From: Holophagaceae bacterium
GTDB lineage: Bacteria > Acidobacteriota > Holophagae > Holophagales > Holophagaceae
Direction of reading: 5' to 3'
DNA: 64,000 bases
Assembly: GCA_025363715.1 (NCBI GenBank)
Contig: JANYLR010000082.1
Span: 26,330-90,329 of the forward strand
How positions within the stretch are numbered: the first letter of the stretch is position 1; each line of letters begins with the position of its first letter. A model generated the notes under the pieces. That model saw only the letters and a program-made list of their open reading frames with translations, made no database searches and had not been told where the DNA came from. The position numbers were made by a program, and so were the translations under genes. Below are positions 9,384-18,323 of the stretch, piece after piece.

Positions 9384-10081
9384 GCGTCAAGAATCTCAAA
9401 GTCACCTATGGCAGCATTGCAGCCATTTCGGATGTGTCCTTCGAAGTTCCGGAAGGGAAAATCGTTTGCCTCATCGGGGCGAACGGCGCGGGCAAGACCA
9501 CCACACTGAGGGCCGTCAGTGGGCTTGTGGCGCCATCGGCTGGCACAGTGACCTTCAAGGGTGCTGATATCACGGGAGCCCCAGCGCACAAGCTGGTGGG
9601 CCTGGGTATGTCCCATGTGCCCGAGGGAAGGCGGATCTTCCCCATCCTGACCGTGAAGGAGAACCTCGAACTCGCCGCCTGGACCATCAAAGACAAGACC
9701 GAGGTGAAGCGACGCCTGGAAGAAGTCTATGAAATGTTCCCCCGGATCAAAGACCGCATTGGCCAGTTGGGAGGCACCCTTTCCGGCGGCGAACAGCAGA
9801 TGCTGGCCGTGGGGCGTGCCATGGTCACCGGTGGGGATATTCTTCTGCTGGATGAACCCAGCATGGGCCTGGCCCCTGTCCTGGTGGACGAAATTTTCGA
9901 TAAAATCATCGCCATCAACAAGAAAGGGACAACCGTTCTCCTGGTCGAACAGAATGCCAGCGAGGCCTTGGAGATCTCCGACTTCGCCTATGTCCTCGAG
10001 GTTGGCTACAGCACCATCTCTGGACCAGCCAAAGAGATCGCTGCCGATGCCAGGGTTCGCGAAGCCTATCTCGGCGTCTGA
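9377..10081 (+). CDS. livF: Branched-chain amino acid ABC transporter ATPase LivF
   Basis: A 234-residue ABC ATPase with Walker A GANGAGKTT, signature LSGGEQQMLAVGRAM and Walker B LLLDEPSMGLAP. It is the shorter LivF-type partner of LivG and the last gene of the porin-liv cluster. The next gene (Ptb-Buk fusion) is convergent and ends 45 bases away. Confidence 0.95.
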   Translation: MLSVKNLKVTYGSIAAISDVSFEVPEGKIVCLIGANGAGKTTTLRAVSGLVAPSAGTVTFKGADITGAPAHKLVGLGMSHVPEGRRIFPILTVKENLELAAWTIKDKTEVKRRLEEVYEMFPRIKDRIGQLGGTLSGGEQQMLAVGRAMVTGGDILLLDEPSMGLAPVLVDEIFDKIIAINKKGTTVLLVEQNASEALEISDFAYVLEVGYSTISGPAKEIAADARVREAYLGV

Positions 10082-10125
10082 AGGTAGGAACCCGGGCCCA
10101 GCCAAGACCTGCCAGCTCCCTTGCT

Positions 10126-12336
10126 TCAGTTTGAAGGTGGATAGTCCTTGGCGGCCTCCCGTCCCGACAGCACCCGCAGGGCGCCCTTGGCCAGGGCCAT
10201 CATTTCGTTCTCGCCGGGGTAGACCTTCACGTCGCAACCCAGGGCCGAGGTCAGCCGACAGAGTTCGCCTACGAGCCGGGAGGAGCGGGCCATGCCGCCG
10301 GTGAGGAGGATGGCATCGAGGGGCGTACCTTCGAAGGCCGGCACCAGGCCCGTGATGGCCTTGGCGATCTGGTAGGTCATGGCCTCAAAGACCAGCCCGG
10401 CCTCGGCATCCCCAGCCTCCACCCGTCGCTCCACCTCCCGCAGATCCGAGGTGCCCAACAGGTCCACGAGGCCTCCGCGGCCCTTGTTCAGGAGCTTCAA
10501 TTCGGCCTTGGTGTACTTGCCGGAGAAGCAGAGGTCGATGAGCTGGCCAGGAGGCAGGCTGCCCGTGCGCTGGGGCGAGAAGGGGCCTTCCCCATCCAGC
10601 CCGTTGTTCACATCGATGTAGCGGCCCTTGCGGTGGGCCCCCACGGTGATCCCGCCACCCATGTGGGCCACGATGACATTGATGCGCTCGTAGAAGGTCT
10701 CATGCTCCTCGGCGTAGCGCCGGGCCGTGGCGATCTGATTGAGGGCATGGCTGATCACGCGGCGGGGCAGTTCCTTGAGGCCCGAGATCTTCACTTTGGG
10801 ATCGGCCTCATCCACCACCACGGGATCCACGATGTAGGCTGGCTTGCCCGTACCGGCCACCAGTTCCGCGGCAATGAGGGCGCCCAGATTCGAGGCATGC
10901 TCACCGCGCCGCCCGGCTCTCAGGTCCTCCAGCATGGCGGGGCCGACGCTCCAGGTGCCGTGGGGGATGGGCCGCAGCAGACCGCCCCGCCCGGCGACGG
11001 CGTCGAGGTCTTCCAGGCCGAGGCCCTGGGCCGCCATTACCCGCAGCACGGCCTCCTTGCGGAAGGCGAACTGCTCGGTGATGGGCCTGCCCTCGAAGCC
11101 CTTGAGGGCTTCGGCCGGATGCTGGATCTCCTCGCTGAAACGCTCCTCGTCGCCTTCGAAGATGGACGTCTTGGTGGAGGTAGAGCCGGGGTTCAGCACC
11201 AGCACGCGGTGGCGGCGGAAGAAGGTGTCCTTGGGCGTGCGTTGCCATTCGCCGTAGGCGTGTAGGCGCATGACCGAGGCCTTCACCGCCAGGCGGATGT
11301 CCTCGGGCGTGCAGTCCATGGGCAGGTCCACGCCCTGGAACCGGAGGCCGAACATCACCGGAAACTTGCGGGCCCCCGGGAAGCGCGTGGCGTAGAGGTT
11401 GTAGAGCAGGTTGCCCATGTCCAGGTTGGGGCAGACGATCACGTTGGGGCCGCCCTCCCAGGGCAGGCCCTCCGCGTGGTAGAGGTCGGCGGAACGGCGG
11501 GAGAGGGCCACGCTCACCTTCACCTCGCCCCGGATGTGGATGCTGCCGTAGCGCGCCGAATGCTTGATGCGCTCGGCCAGGATCTCAGGCACCAGGTCGG
11601 CGGCCCGCCGCACCAGCTCGGGCGATGGCCCCTCGTCACTGCCACGGTTCGAGTAGGACACCATGGCGCAACGGATCTCCGGCAGCACGTCCTCCGGGAT
11701 GAGATCGCGGGCCACGGCGCAGGTGCCCACGGCCACTTCCGCCAGGGTGCGCGGGGTCATGCTGGCATTCACGCCCACGTCACCGAACACCACGATGTTG
11801 TGGGGGTAGACCTCTTCGGGGTGTTCGTCGGGCAGCACGAAGACGCCGGTCTCGCAGGCCACACCCCGGTGGGCCAGCAGCTCCACCATGGGCCGAAAGA
11901 AGGCCTTGGGCTCGTGGATGGCGCCGCCCACCACCATGTCGGCATGGCCCAGTTTCACGGCCCAGATGCCGAAACGACCGGGCTCGGCGACGAGTTTCCG
12001 CGCAGCCTCGATGCACATGGGCCGCTCGTTGACCCGGCACCAGTCCAGGCAGGCCACGGCGAAAGCCTCGATCAGATCGGGCCGCGAGGCCGGCTCCAGG
12101 TAGGCCGCCTCGGACAGGGTGTAGGCCACTCGGTCCGCGCCCAGATGGGCCAGCGCATGGGTGGCCAGGGCCCGCACCTCGGCCTCCGGGGCCAGGAAGA
12201 CGGGCCGGATGAAGCGGCCCAGGAAGCAGGCGGCTTCGAGGGTCCGGGCATCCAGGGCCTCCGGGAACACCACGGTGGGCCGGTTCCGGGGCTCCGCCAG
12301 CAGCCGGCTATCGAGGGAGGCTTCGATGTCAAACAT
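10126..12336 (-). CDS. Bifunctional phosphate butyryltransferase-butyrate kinase fusion
   Basis: A 736-residue single chain. Residues about 1-365 belong to the phosphate acetyl/butyryltransferase family (segments KLGHADMVVGGA and MVSYSNRGSDEGPSP). Residues about 377-736 are a complete butyrate kinase of the acetate kinase superfamily, with VLVLNPGSTSTKTSIFEG, HMGGGITVGAH, DVNNGLDGEGPFSPQRTG and LLTGGMA. The two lengths match stand-alone Ptb and Buk, and no stop or frame change lies between them. The protein should turn acyl-CoA plus phosphate into acyl-phosphate, then into acid plus ATP, possibly handing the intermediate between domains. Beside the branched-chain amino acid importer, branched substrates such as isobutyryl- or isovaleryl-CoA are as likely as butyryl-CoA. 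GGAG precedes the ATG. Family calls are secure; chain-length preference is inference. Confidence 0.92.
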   Translation of the reverse strand: MFDIEASLDSRLLAEPRNRPTVVFPEALDARTLEAACFLGRFIRPVFLAPEAEVRALATHALAHLGADRVAYTLSEAAYLEPASRPDLIEAFAVACLDWCRVNERPMCIEAARKLVAEPGRFGIWAVKLGHADMVVGGAIHEPKAFFRPMVELLAHRGVACETGVFVLPDEHPEEVYPHNIVVFGDVGVNASMTPRTLAEVAVGTCAVARDLIPEDVLPEIRCAMVSYSNRGSDEGPSPELVRRAADLVPEILAERIKHSARYGSIHIRGEVKVSVALSRRSADLYHAEGLPWEGGPNVIVCPNLDMGNLLYNLYATRFPGARKFPVMFGLRFQGVDLPMDCTPEDIRLAVKASVMRLHAYGEWQRTPKDTFFRRHRVLVLNPGSTSTKTSIFEGDEERFSEEIQHPAEALKGFEGRPITEQFAFRKEAVLRVMAAQGLGLEDLDAVAGRGGLLRPIPHGTWSVGPAMLEDLRAGRRGEHASNLGALIAAELVAGTGKPAYIVDPVVVDEADPKVKISGLKELPRRVISHALNQIATARRYAEEHETFYERINVIVAHMGGGITVGAHRKGRYIDVNNGLDGEGPFSPQRTGSLPPGQLIDLCFSGKYTKAELKLLNKGRGGLVDLLGTSDLREVERRVEAGDAEAGLVFEAMTYQIAKAITGLVPAFEGTPLDAILLTGGMARSSRLVGELCRLTSALGCDVKVYPGENEMMALAKGALRVLSGREAAKDYPPSN

Positions 12337-12413
12337 GGGACTCCAGTGGCCTTCGCAGGCCGAGTCTATCAGGGGCCATGCCGCTGTTTTCTACCTGTTG
12401 GTCACATTCCGGC

Positions 12414-13037
12414 TCAGTGGTCTGTCACGGTGGCCGATTCCACCCAGATCACCTCGCAGGAGCCATCCCCGGTATCCGTCCGCGTGAGGCTGCTGACCCA
12501 GTGCCAGCCATCCTTGCCCTCGGCCCGGATGAGCTGCCCCCGGAGCTCGACGACCTGTCCCGTCTTCACCGACAGCAGGCGCCGTTTCACGGCATCGTTC
12601 GCCGGGATCATGTGCATGTTCGCGCTGTGGCTGATGATCTCGCCCGCGGGGATGGGCAGGAGGCCGGAGCTCCAGAAGTACCAACGGTCCTGCTGGCGGA
12701 CGGTGATGGCTTCCAGAACCTTTGAATCGGACATGGGCCCCCAGCCCAGGGCGAAATCCACGGGGGACAGCTCCGCCGCCCGATCGAAGCGGTAGCGTTC
12801 CGTGCCCAGCACCCGGGCCCGGAGCTCGAAGCGGGCCAGAGGCGTGATCCGATGCTCCCGGTAGGTCCAGGAGCCCGGCGGCTGCGGCGTACCCTGGACA
12901 GGCTCCTGGGGCGCCAGGACGCCCGGGGGCTGGTCAAGGGGACGCCCCAGCCACCACCTGCCGCCCAGGAGGCCCGCCAGGGTCAAAAGCGCCAGGGTCC
13001 CCCAGCGTTCCCGGCACCATTCGAGCCATTCGTCCAT
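12414..13037 (-). CDS. Conserved membrane-anchored hypothetical protein
   Basis: A 207-residue protein with one N-terminal transmembrane helix (about 14-31) and a polar extracytoplasmic domain. The domain has the striking stretch SDSKVLEAI, RWYFWSS and SHSANMHMIPA, which I recognise as conserved in an uncharacterised family without a known function. The final part, with RGQLIRAEG and a W-rich strand, could be a small beta domain. I chose the ATG at 13037 over a TTG two codons upstream. It follows the Omp85-like gene by 18 bases on the same strand and may be cotranscribed with it. Confidence 0.75.
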   Translation of the reverse strand: MDEWLEWCRERWGTLALLTLAGLLGGRWWLGRPLDQPPGVLAPQEPVQGTPQPPGSWTYREHRITPLARFELRARVLGTERYRFDRAAELSPVDFALGWGPMSDSKVLEAITVRQQDRWYFWSSGLLPIPAGEIISHSANMHMIPANDAVKRRLLSVKTGQVVELRGQLIRAEGKDGWHWVSSLTRTDTGDGSCEVIWVESATVTDH

Positions 13038-13055
13038 CCCCAAGGCTACCCTGGC

Positions 13056-14708
13056 TCAGAACTTCACGAGGTTGCCGATGACGAACTGATGGTGGTCCGT
13101 GCCCAGATCCCGCACCAATGGGAAGGCGATAGTGATCAGGAACACCCGCCCGATGGAACTCTTCAGGTTGCCCAGGCGCAAACCCGCGCCCATATCCATG
13201 TAGGTGCGGCTCCAGCCGCCAGTGTCGGCCCGGCGGAGGGCCCCCGCATCCGCGTAGGCCACGAACCCGAGTTGCAGCAGCCCCATCCAGTTGACGCTGG
13301 TAGTGATGCGCTCCTCCAGCGAGGCCATCCACCGGCGGTCTCCCAGCAGCAGGTGGTTGCCGTACCCCCGCATCCCATCCATTCCTCCCAGGTAGAGCAG
13401 CTTCTCGGGCTCCGGCTGGTGAACCGCGTCCAGCTGCAGGTAGGCGGCCTGGGTCTGGAACCGGAAACCCTGGTGATAGGCCGTGAAGCTGGCATTCGCG
13501 GAGGTATCCAGCCAGCCGGCGGGTTCGTGGCGGGCCTCGGCCTGGGTCCGGAACAGGAGGAGGCTTGCGTCTCCCGGGGCCCAGCCCTTGGAGACGCCGG
13601 CCCGGAAGAAGGGGGAGGAGACCTCGGTGCCGAGGCCCTTCAGGTAGGAGCCGAGGCTCAAATTCAGGTCCCAGCCGAGGCTGAAATCCTCGGGATGGGT
13701 CATGCCCGCGAGATCCTTGAAGGTCCTGAACCGGTCTTCGAAGAAGGCCCAGCTCAGGTGGACGCCCTGGAGCCGGCGATCCAGTAGCAGCGGCGCAGGC
13801 AGGCCGCCCGAGGCCAGGGTCTGCAAGGGACCGAACCGCGCCCGCTTCAGGTCCAGGCCCGCGCCCAGCCGGATCGCCCTGCCATCCGTCACGGCCGCAG
13901 CCCAGGAGCCCTCGACCAGAGCGTTTTCCCATCGGGAACGGAAGGAATAGGCGGTCTGCTCCAGGTTGTAGATCGACTGCACGACATCCAAGGACTCGGC
14001 CTTGAAGGTCATGGACCAGGGCGTCTCCAGGCCGCGATAGGGCCGTGTCAGATTCAGAAACCGAGTCTTCCCGTCCGAGAGCACCTGGTACCGGGTGGCA
14101 AGCGTCCACTGGCTCCCCAGGAACTGCCGGTCCAGATAGTTCAGAGTGTCGATGGACCGCTCGGGGGTCTTCTCGTGGGCCAGCATCAGGTCCTTGCCGA
14201 AACCCAGGGAATTGGCCTCGTGGATGGCGAACCCGAAGTCCCGTTGCCCACCCACCTGGGAGAAGCCGGCGCTGACCTTCAGCGTCCAGGCATCCAGGGT
14301 GTGGACCACCGCGTGGACCGCACCCGTCTCATCCACCCGGGCCTCGATCCGGGCATCCTTCAGGAACCGGAAGGTCCGCAGGTTCCGCTCGGTTTCATGG
14401 ATCAGCCGGGCGTTCACCTCTTCGCCAGCGCGGAACAGCAGCTCCCGGCGCACCACCTGCTCCCGGGTTTCGATGTGCAGGAAGTTTGCCGTGCGTCCCA
14501 GCCAATGGTTCTCGCGGGCGCGTGCGGGATCGAAGACATCATGAATGCGGATCTCGATGCCCACTAGGCGGGCCTGCCGGGCTTCCAGCTCCTCCCAGGT
14601 GGGCGGGACCTGGGCGGCAAGAGAAGATCCGGCCAAAAGGATGAATCCTGCCCCCACCCCCCTGCGGGGGCGGATCCAACCCCTGGCTGCGGCTCGGTGA
14701 AGGGACAT
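13056..14708 (-). CDS. Omp85/BamA-superfamily outer-membrane protein
   Basis: A 550-residue protein with a signal peptide ending in SLAAQ, a coiled pre-domain (EELEARQARL), one POTRA-like domain (about 65-125, including RELLFRAGEEVN and RFLKDARIEA) and a C-terminal barrel of amphipathic strands ending in a hydrophobic residue. The layout matches a reduced Omp85 family member with too few POTRA domains for BamA, so an accessory translocation or surface-protein role is more likely. The ATG at 14708 gives a proper signal peptide; the frame is open further upstream but without a signal. Function within the superfamily is unknown. Confidence 0.75.
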   Translation of the reverse strand: MSLHRAAARGWIRPRRGVGAGFILLAGSSLAAQVPPTWEELEARQARLVGIEIRIHDVFDPARARENHWLGRTANFLHIETREQVVRRELLFRAGEEVNARLIHETERNLRTFRFLKDARIEARVDETGAVHAVVHTLDAWTLKVSAGFSQVGGQRDFGFAIHEANSLGFGKDLMLAHEKTPERSIDTLNYLDRQFLGSQWTLATRYQVLSDGKTRFLNLTRPYRGLETPWSMTFKAESLDVVQSIYNLEQTAYSFRSRWENALVEGSWAAAVTDGRAIRLGAGLDLKRARFGPLQTLASGGLPAPLLLDRRLQGVHLSWAFFEDRFRTFKDLAGMTHPEDFSLGWDLNLSLGSYLKGLGTEVSSPFFRAGVSKGWAPGDASLLLFRTQAEARHEPAGWLDTSANASFTAYHQGFRFQTQAAYLQLDAVHQPEPEKLLYLGGMDGMRGYGNHLLLGDRRWMASLEERITTSVNWMGLLQLGFVAYADAGALRRADTGGWSRTYMDMGAGLRLGNLKSSIGRVFLITIAFPLVRDLGTDHHQFVIGNLVKF

Positions 14709-14971
14709 GATCCAGCATAGAACGCGGGTGGACCTCGCTACGGAGGGATCACCCACCTTCAAGGCGGGCTCACAAGGAATGGTGATGGCCATCACGGCGC
14801 GAAGGGAGGATCGGCCTATGTTCGTCGACTTCACATGATTCTTTCTCCGCTGGATCCCCATGGCCCGCTTCCCCTGAAGCCGGGGCCCCGGACCGCGGGA
14901 AGAAACCAGAATTCAGGCGGGACGGCGCCCGAGATCGGTACACTTGCACACATCCGTCCCCTGGAGACTAC

Positions 14972-17008
14972 ATGGACTCTTCCTGGCTTACCGCCAACCC
15001 CGGCCTCTTCCTGCTGACCGTTTTCGGCACCGCCTTCGCTGTACTGCTTCTCAGCAAGTGGATCCGCTACATCCCCAACAACCGCGTCGGCATCGTGGAA
15101 AAGCTCATCAGCGGCAAGGGGTCCGTGAAGACCGGTCTCATGGCGCTAAACGGCGAGGCGGGCTTTCAGCCTCAGCTCCTGCGCGGCGGCTGGCACTTCC
15201 TGACCCCCTTCCAATACCGCATCCACAAGATGCCCCTGGTGACCATCCCCCAGGGCAAGATCGGCTACGTCTTCGCCCGGGATGGCAAGGACCTGCCGCC
15301 CTCCCAGGCCCTGGCCAGCAATACCCGTGGCGCCGACTTCCAGGATGTGCTGGCCTTCATCCAGGGCGGCGGCGAGAAGGGCCCCCAGCGGCAGATCCTG
15401 CGTGAGGGCATGTACGCCATCAACCTCGTGCAGTTCGTGGTGCTGACCGAGGACCAGGTCTACTACCTGCCCCTGGACAAGAGCGAGCTGGAAACCTTTC
15501 AGAAGATGAGCGCCATCATCGCCGAGCGCGCGGGCTGGCGGCCCGTCATCATCCGCGGCACGGACGACGCCGTGGGCGTCGTGACGGTACATGACGGCCC
15601 AAGCCTTCAGAGCGGGGAGATCATCGCCTCCACCGTGGGCGAGGATCCCCAGAAGGCCTCGACCTACCACAACAACTTCCAGGACGCCGACAAGTTCCTG
15701 GTGGCGGGTGGTCAGCGCGGGCGCCAGTACCAGGTGCTGGTGGAGGGCACCTACTACATCAACCGCCTCTTTGCGACCGTGGAGCTCATCCCCAAGACCG
15801 TGGTGGATGTGGGTACGGTTGGTGTCGTGGTGAGTTACACCGGCGCCCTGGGGACGGACGTCAGTGGCCTGGACTACCGCCATGGGGAACTCGTCGCCCC
15901 GGGCAGCCGGGGTGTGTGGAGCGATCCCCTGCTGCCGGGCAAGTACGCCTTCAACACCTATGCCGGCAAGGTGCTCATGGTGCCGACCACGAACTTCATC
16001 CTGAAGTGGACGAAGGGCGAAGTGGGCAGCCACAAGTTCGACGAGAACCTGAGCGAAGTGAGCCTCATCACCAAGGACGCCTTCGAGCCCAACCTGCCGC
16101 TGTCCGTGGTGGTCCACATCGACTACCGCAAGGCGCCCCTCGTCATCCAGCGCTTTGGCGATATCAAGAAGCTGGTGGAGCAGACCCTCGATCCCATGGT
16201 CAGCGCCTACTTCAAGAACGTCGGCCAGACCCGCACCCTCATCCAGCTCATCCAGGACCGCAGCGCCATCCAGGAGCAGAGCGGCGTCCAGATGAAGGAG
16301 AAGTTCACCCACTACAACCTGGAGCTCCAGGAAGTGCTCATCGGCACCCCCACCAGTGGCGCGCCCGGCGGTCAGATCGAGCAGATCCTGGTGCAGCTGC
16401 GCAGCCGCCAGATCGCCAACGAGCAGGTGGAGACCTATGCCCGGCAGGAGACCGCCGCCGTGAAGGAACGGGAGCTGCGCGAAGCCGAGGCCCGGGCCAA
16501 GCAGCAGACCATGCTGACGGAATCCGCCATCAGCATCGAGGTGCAAAGCAACCAGGGCAAGGCCGACTACGCCAAGGCCCAGCAGCAGGCGGCGCAGATC
16601 CAGACCCTCGCTGGCGCCGAGGCCGAGAAGGTCCGCCTCATGGGCGAGGGGGAGGCCAAGCGCATCAAGGTCATGGCCGAGGCCCAGGCTGAGCAGGCCG
16701 CCCGCGTGGGCATCGCCCAGGCCATGGCCATCGAGGAGCAAGTCCGCGCCTACGGTGGCCCCCAGTTCCAGCTGGTGCAGCAGGTCATGAACCGCTTCGC
16801 CGAAGCCATCGAGAAGTCCCAGGTGGATGTGGTCCCCAAGATCCACATGGGCGGCGGTGACAAGGGCGGCGGCAGCCTCATCGAAAGCCTACTGGGCCTG
16901 CTGCTCAGCGAAAAGGCCGGGCAGCTGGCGGGCGTCGCCCTGCCCACGGCTGTGAACCCAGAAGCGGAAGCCCTGAAGACCGCCATGCGGCAGCACCTCA
17001 CCAAGTAG
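14972..17008 (+). CDS. Flotillin-like SPFH-domain membrane protein
   Basis: A 678-residue protein with an N-terminal membrane helix (about 12-30), an SPFH/band 7 region and a long Ala/Gln/Glu-rich coiled coil (about 475-600, rich in QAEQAARVGIAQAM-type repeats), then a glycine-rich patch and a hydrophobic C-terminal helix. This is the plan of bacterial flotillins, which scaffold membrane microdomains. It is longer than typical FloT proteins because of extra sequence between the membrane anchor and the SPFH core. CTGGAG precedes the ATG. It is divergent from the Omp85-like gene, with a 263-base shared promoter region. The partner is unknown. Confidence 0.85.
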   Translation: MDSSWLTANPGLFLLTVFGTAFAVLLLSKWIRYIPNNRVGIVEKLISGKGSVKTGLMALNGEAGFQPQLLRGGWHFLTPFQYRIHKMPLVTIPQGKIGYVFARDGKDLPPSQALASNTRGADFQDVLAFIQGGGEKGPQRQILREGMYAINLVQFVVLTEDQVYYLPLDKSELETFQKMSAIIAERAGWRPVIIRGTDDAVGVVTVHDGPSLQSGEIIASTVGEDPQKASTYHNNFQDADKFLVAGGQRGRQYQVLVEGTYYINRLFATVELIPKTVVDVGTVGVVVSYTGALGTDVSGLDYRHGELVAPGSRGVWSDPLLPGKYAFNTYAGKVLMVPTTNFILKWTKGEVGSHKFDENLSEVSLITKDAFEPNLPLSVVVHIDYRKAPLVIQRFGDIKKLVEQTLDPMVSAYFKNVGQTRTLIQLIQDRSAIQEQSGVQMKEKFTHYNLELQEVLIGTPTSGAPGGQIEQILVQLRSRQIANEQVETYARQETAAVKERELREAEARAKQQTMLTESAISIEVQSNQGKADYAKAQQQAAQIQTLAGAEAEKVRLMGEGEAKRIKVMAEAQAEQAARVGIAQAMAIEEQVRAYGGPQFQLVQQVMNRFAEAIEKSQVDVVPKIHMGGGDKGGGSLIESLLGLLLSEKAGQLAGVALPTAVNPEAEALKTAMRQHLTK

Positions 17009-17023
17009 GATTCATCGTTTTCG

Positions 17024-17063
17024 AAGGGGCGTGGCGGCGCAAAGAATCGCCGGCACGCCCCTT
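17024..17063. terminator. Bidirectional terminator hairpin
   Basis: Arms of 16 bases (17024-17039 and 17048-17063), AAGGGGCGTGGCGGCG against its complement with one mismatch, and an 8-base loop. It lies between the flotillin-like gene and the convergent membrane gene ending at 17075, so it can serve both. Confidence 0.75.
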
Positions 17064-17074
17064 GTTGGTGCGAC

Positions 17075-17461
17075 CTAGTTAGCCTGCTGTTCCGAACAAG
17101 CCTGGCCCGCGGTATTGGGTGCAGAGCTGGGTTGGCCGACCTTCCGGCTGCTCCACAGCAGCCAGGCCGACCAGGCATTGAACAAAGCGACCCCCGCCAG
17201 GATCCCGGCCAGGCGGGACCAGGGCTCGCCGTAGGCCAGGCGCTCCTCCACCCGCAGCCAGGTCATGAAGCCCCAGATGGCCGCGCAAAGCCCCATCACC
17301 ACCGTCATCACTGCCCGGACCTCGGACCAGGTCACCAGCAGGGTCACCATCAGCATGAGCGTCAGGGGCACGATCATGATCAGCGGGAACCCCAGGCGCA
17401 TGAACAGGGCGGCCAGCAGCAGCAGGCAGAACTGGGCGGGCAGAATGCGAAGAAAGGACAT
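17075..17461 (-). CDS. Small integral membrane protein of unknown function
   Basis: A 128-residue protein with three to four predicted membrane helices (about 5-22, 27-45, 48-68, 82-104) and a short polar tail. GGAG stands before the ATG. I see no family motif. It is convergent with the flotillin-like gene and divergent from the aldolase gene. Confidence 0.6.
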   Translation of the reverse strand: MSFLRILPAQFCLLLLAALFMRLGFPLIMIVPLTLMLMVTLLVTWSEVRAVMTVVMGLCAAIWGFMTWLRVEERLAYGEPWSRLAGILAGVALFNAWSAWLLWSSRKVGQPSSAPNTAGQACSEQQAN

Positions 17462-17571
17462 CGTGGCTCCGTCGAAGGTTAAATCATACCAAGTGCTCCG
17501 AAATACTAGATCACAACTCCCGGGGCCGGCCGTACGGGGCGACTCACCGCCGCATCCCTTACACTCTTCCC

Positions 17572-18219
17572 ATGTCCGACGCCCTGCTCCACGCTCTCCT
17601 CGACACCTGCCGCCGCCTCCATGCCGCTGGCCTGCTGGCGGCCTCGGACGGCAACCTGTCCGTGCGGCTGCCCAACGGCCTCATCGCCATGACACCCAGC
17701 GGCGTGCCCAAGGCCAAGGTTCAACTGGGGGATCTGGCCTACCTGCAGCTTGACGGCGCCATCGTCGAAGGCCTGCCCAGCAGCGAGCGGGCCATGCACC
17801 TGGCCATCTACAACGCTGTGCCCCAGGCCAAAGCCATCGTCCACGCTCACCCGCCCACGGCCATCGCCTGGTCCCTGGCCCGGCCCGAGCTGCAGGAGCT
17901 GCCCTCGGACGGGCTGCCGGAAGTCATCCTGGCCGCGGGCCGCATTCCCATCGTCCCCATGGCCATGCCGGGCACCGAAGCGATGGGCGCGAACCTCTTG
18001 CCCTTCCTGCCGGCGCACCGGCTCATGATCCTGGCCCGCCACGGCGGCCTCTGCTGGGGTGAGCACATGAACGAGGCCGCTGGAGGCATGGAGCGCCTGG
18101 AACAGGTGGCCACCATTCTCTGGAAGGCCGAGACCCTGGGCGGCGCCAAGCCGCTGTCGCCGGCTGAGATCGAGGAACTGCGAGCGCTGAGGGCCAAGCT
18201 TGGACCAAGAATTATTTGA
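17572..18219 (+). CDS. Class II aldolase/adducin family protein (candidate deoxyribulose-phosphate aldolase or MtnB-like dehydratase)
   Basis: A 215-residue class II aldolase with the family zinc site: Glu72 in SERAMH, His91 and His93 in VHAHPP and His157 in ARHGG, plus a glycine-rich SDGNLSVR phosphate loop near residue 25. It lies 104 bases upstream of mtnA on the same strand. That pairing is known from two pathways: MtnB in methionine salvage, and the aldolase of the so-called DHAP shunt, which cleaves 5-deoxyribulose- or methylthioribulose-1-phosphate to dihydroxyacetone phosphate and an aldehyde. Other salvage genes (mtnC, mtnD) are absent here, which favours the shunt but does not prove it. 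Confidence 0.85.
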   Translation: MSDALLHALLDTCRRLHAAGLLAASDGNLSVRLPNGLIAMTPSGVPKAKVQLGDLAYLQLDGAIVEGLPSSERAMHLAIYNAVPQAKAIVHAHPPTAIAWSLARPELQELPSDGLPEVILAAGRIPIVPMAMPGTEAMGANLLPFLPAHRLMILARHGGLCWGEHMNEAAGGMERLEQVATILWKAETLGGAKPLSPAEIEELRALRAKLGPRII

Positions 18220-18224
18220 TTTGA

Positions 18225-18305
18225 AACCGCAGATGGCGTAGATGACGCAGATTGGATTCACAAGCATCCAACTTTTCATCTGCGAAATCTGCGTCATCTG
18301 CGGTT
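18225..18305. repeat. Inverted pair of 9-bp CGCAGAT tandem arrays (element A)
   Basis: Each 29-base arm (18225-18253 and 18277-18305) holds three 9-base units of the type NCGCAGATN. The right arm is the reverse complement of the left with 24 of 29 positions matching, and 23 bases lie between. The element fills most of the gap between the aldolase gene and mtnA and would fold into a long hairpin in their shared transcript. Similar units recur in other intergenic elements of this window. Confidence 0.85.
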
Positions 18306-18323
18306 AAAAAATAAAGGCATTCC

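Noticed and set aside
15146..16846. Minus-strand open frame of 566 residues opposite the flotillin-like gene
   Set aside because: Antisense shadow; repetitive Leu/Gly/His/Asp composition and no ribosome-binding site.
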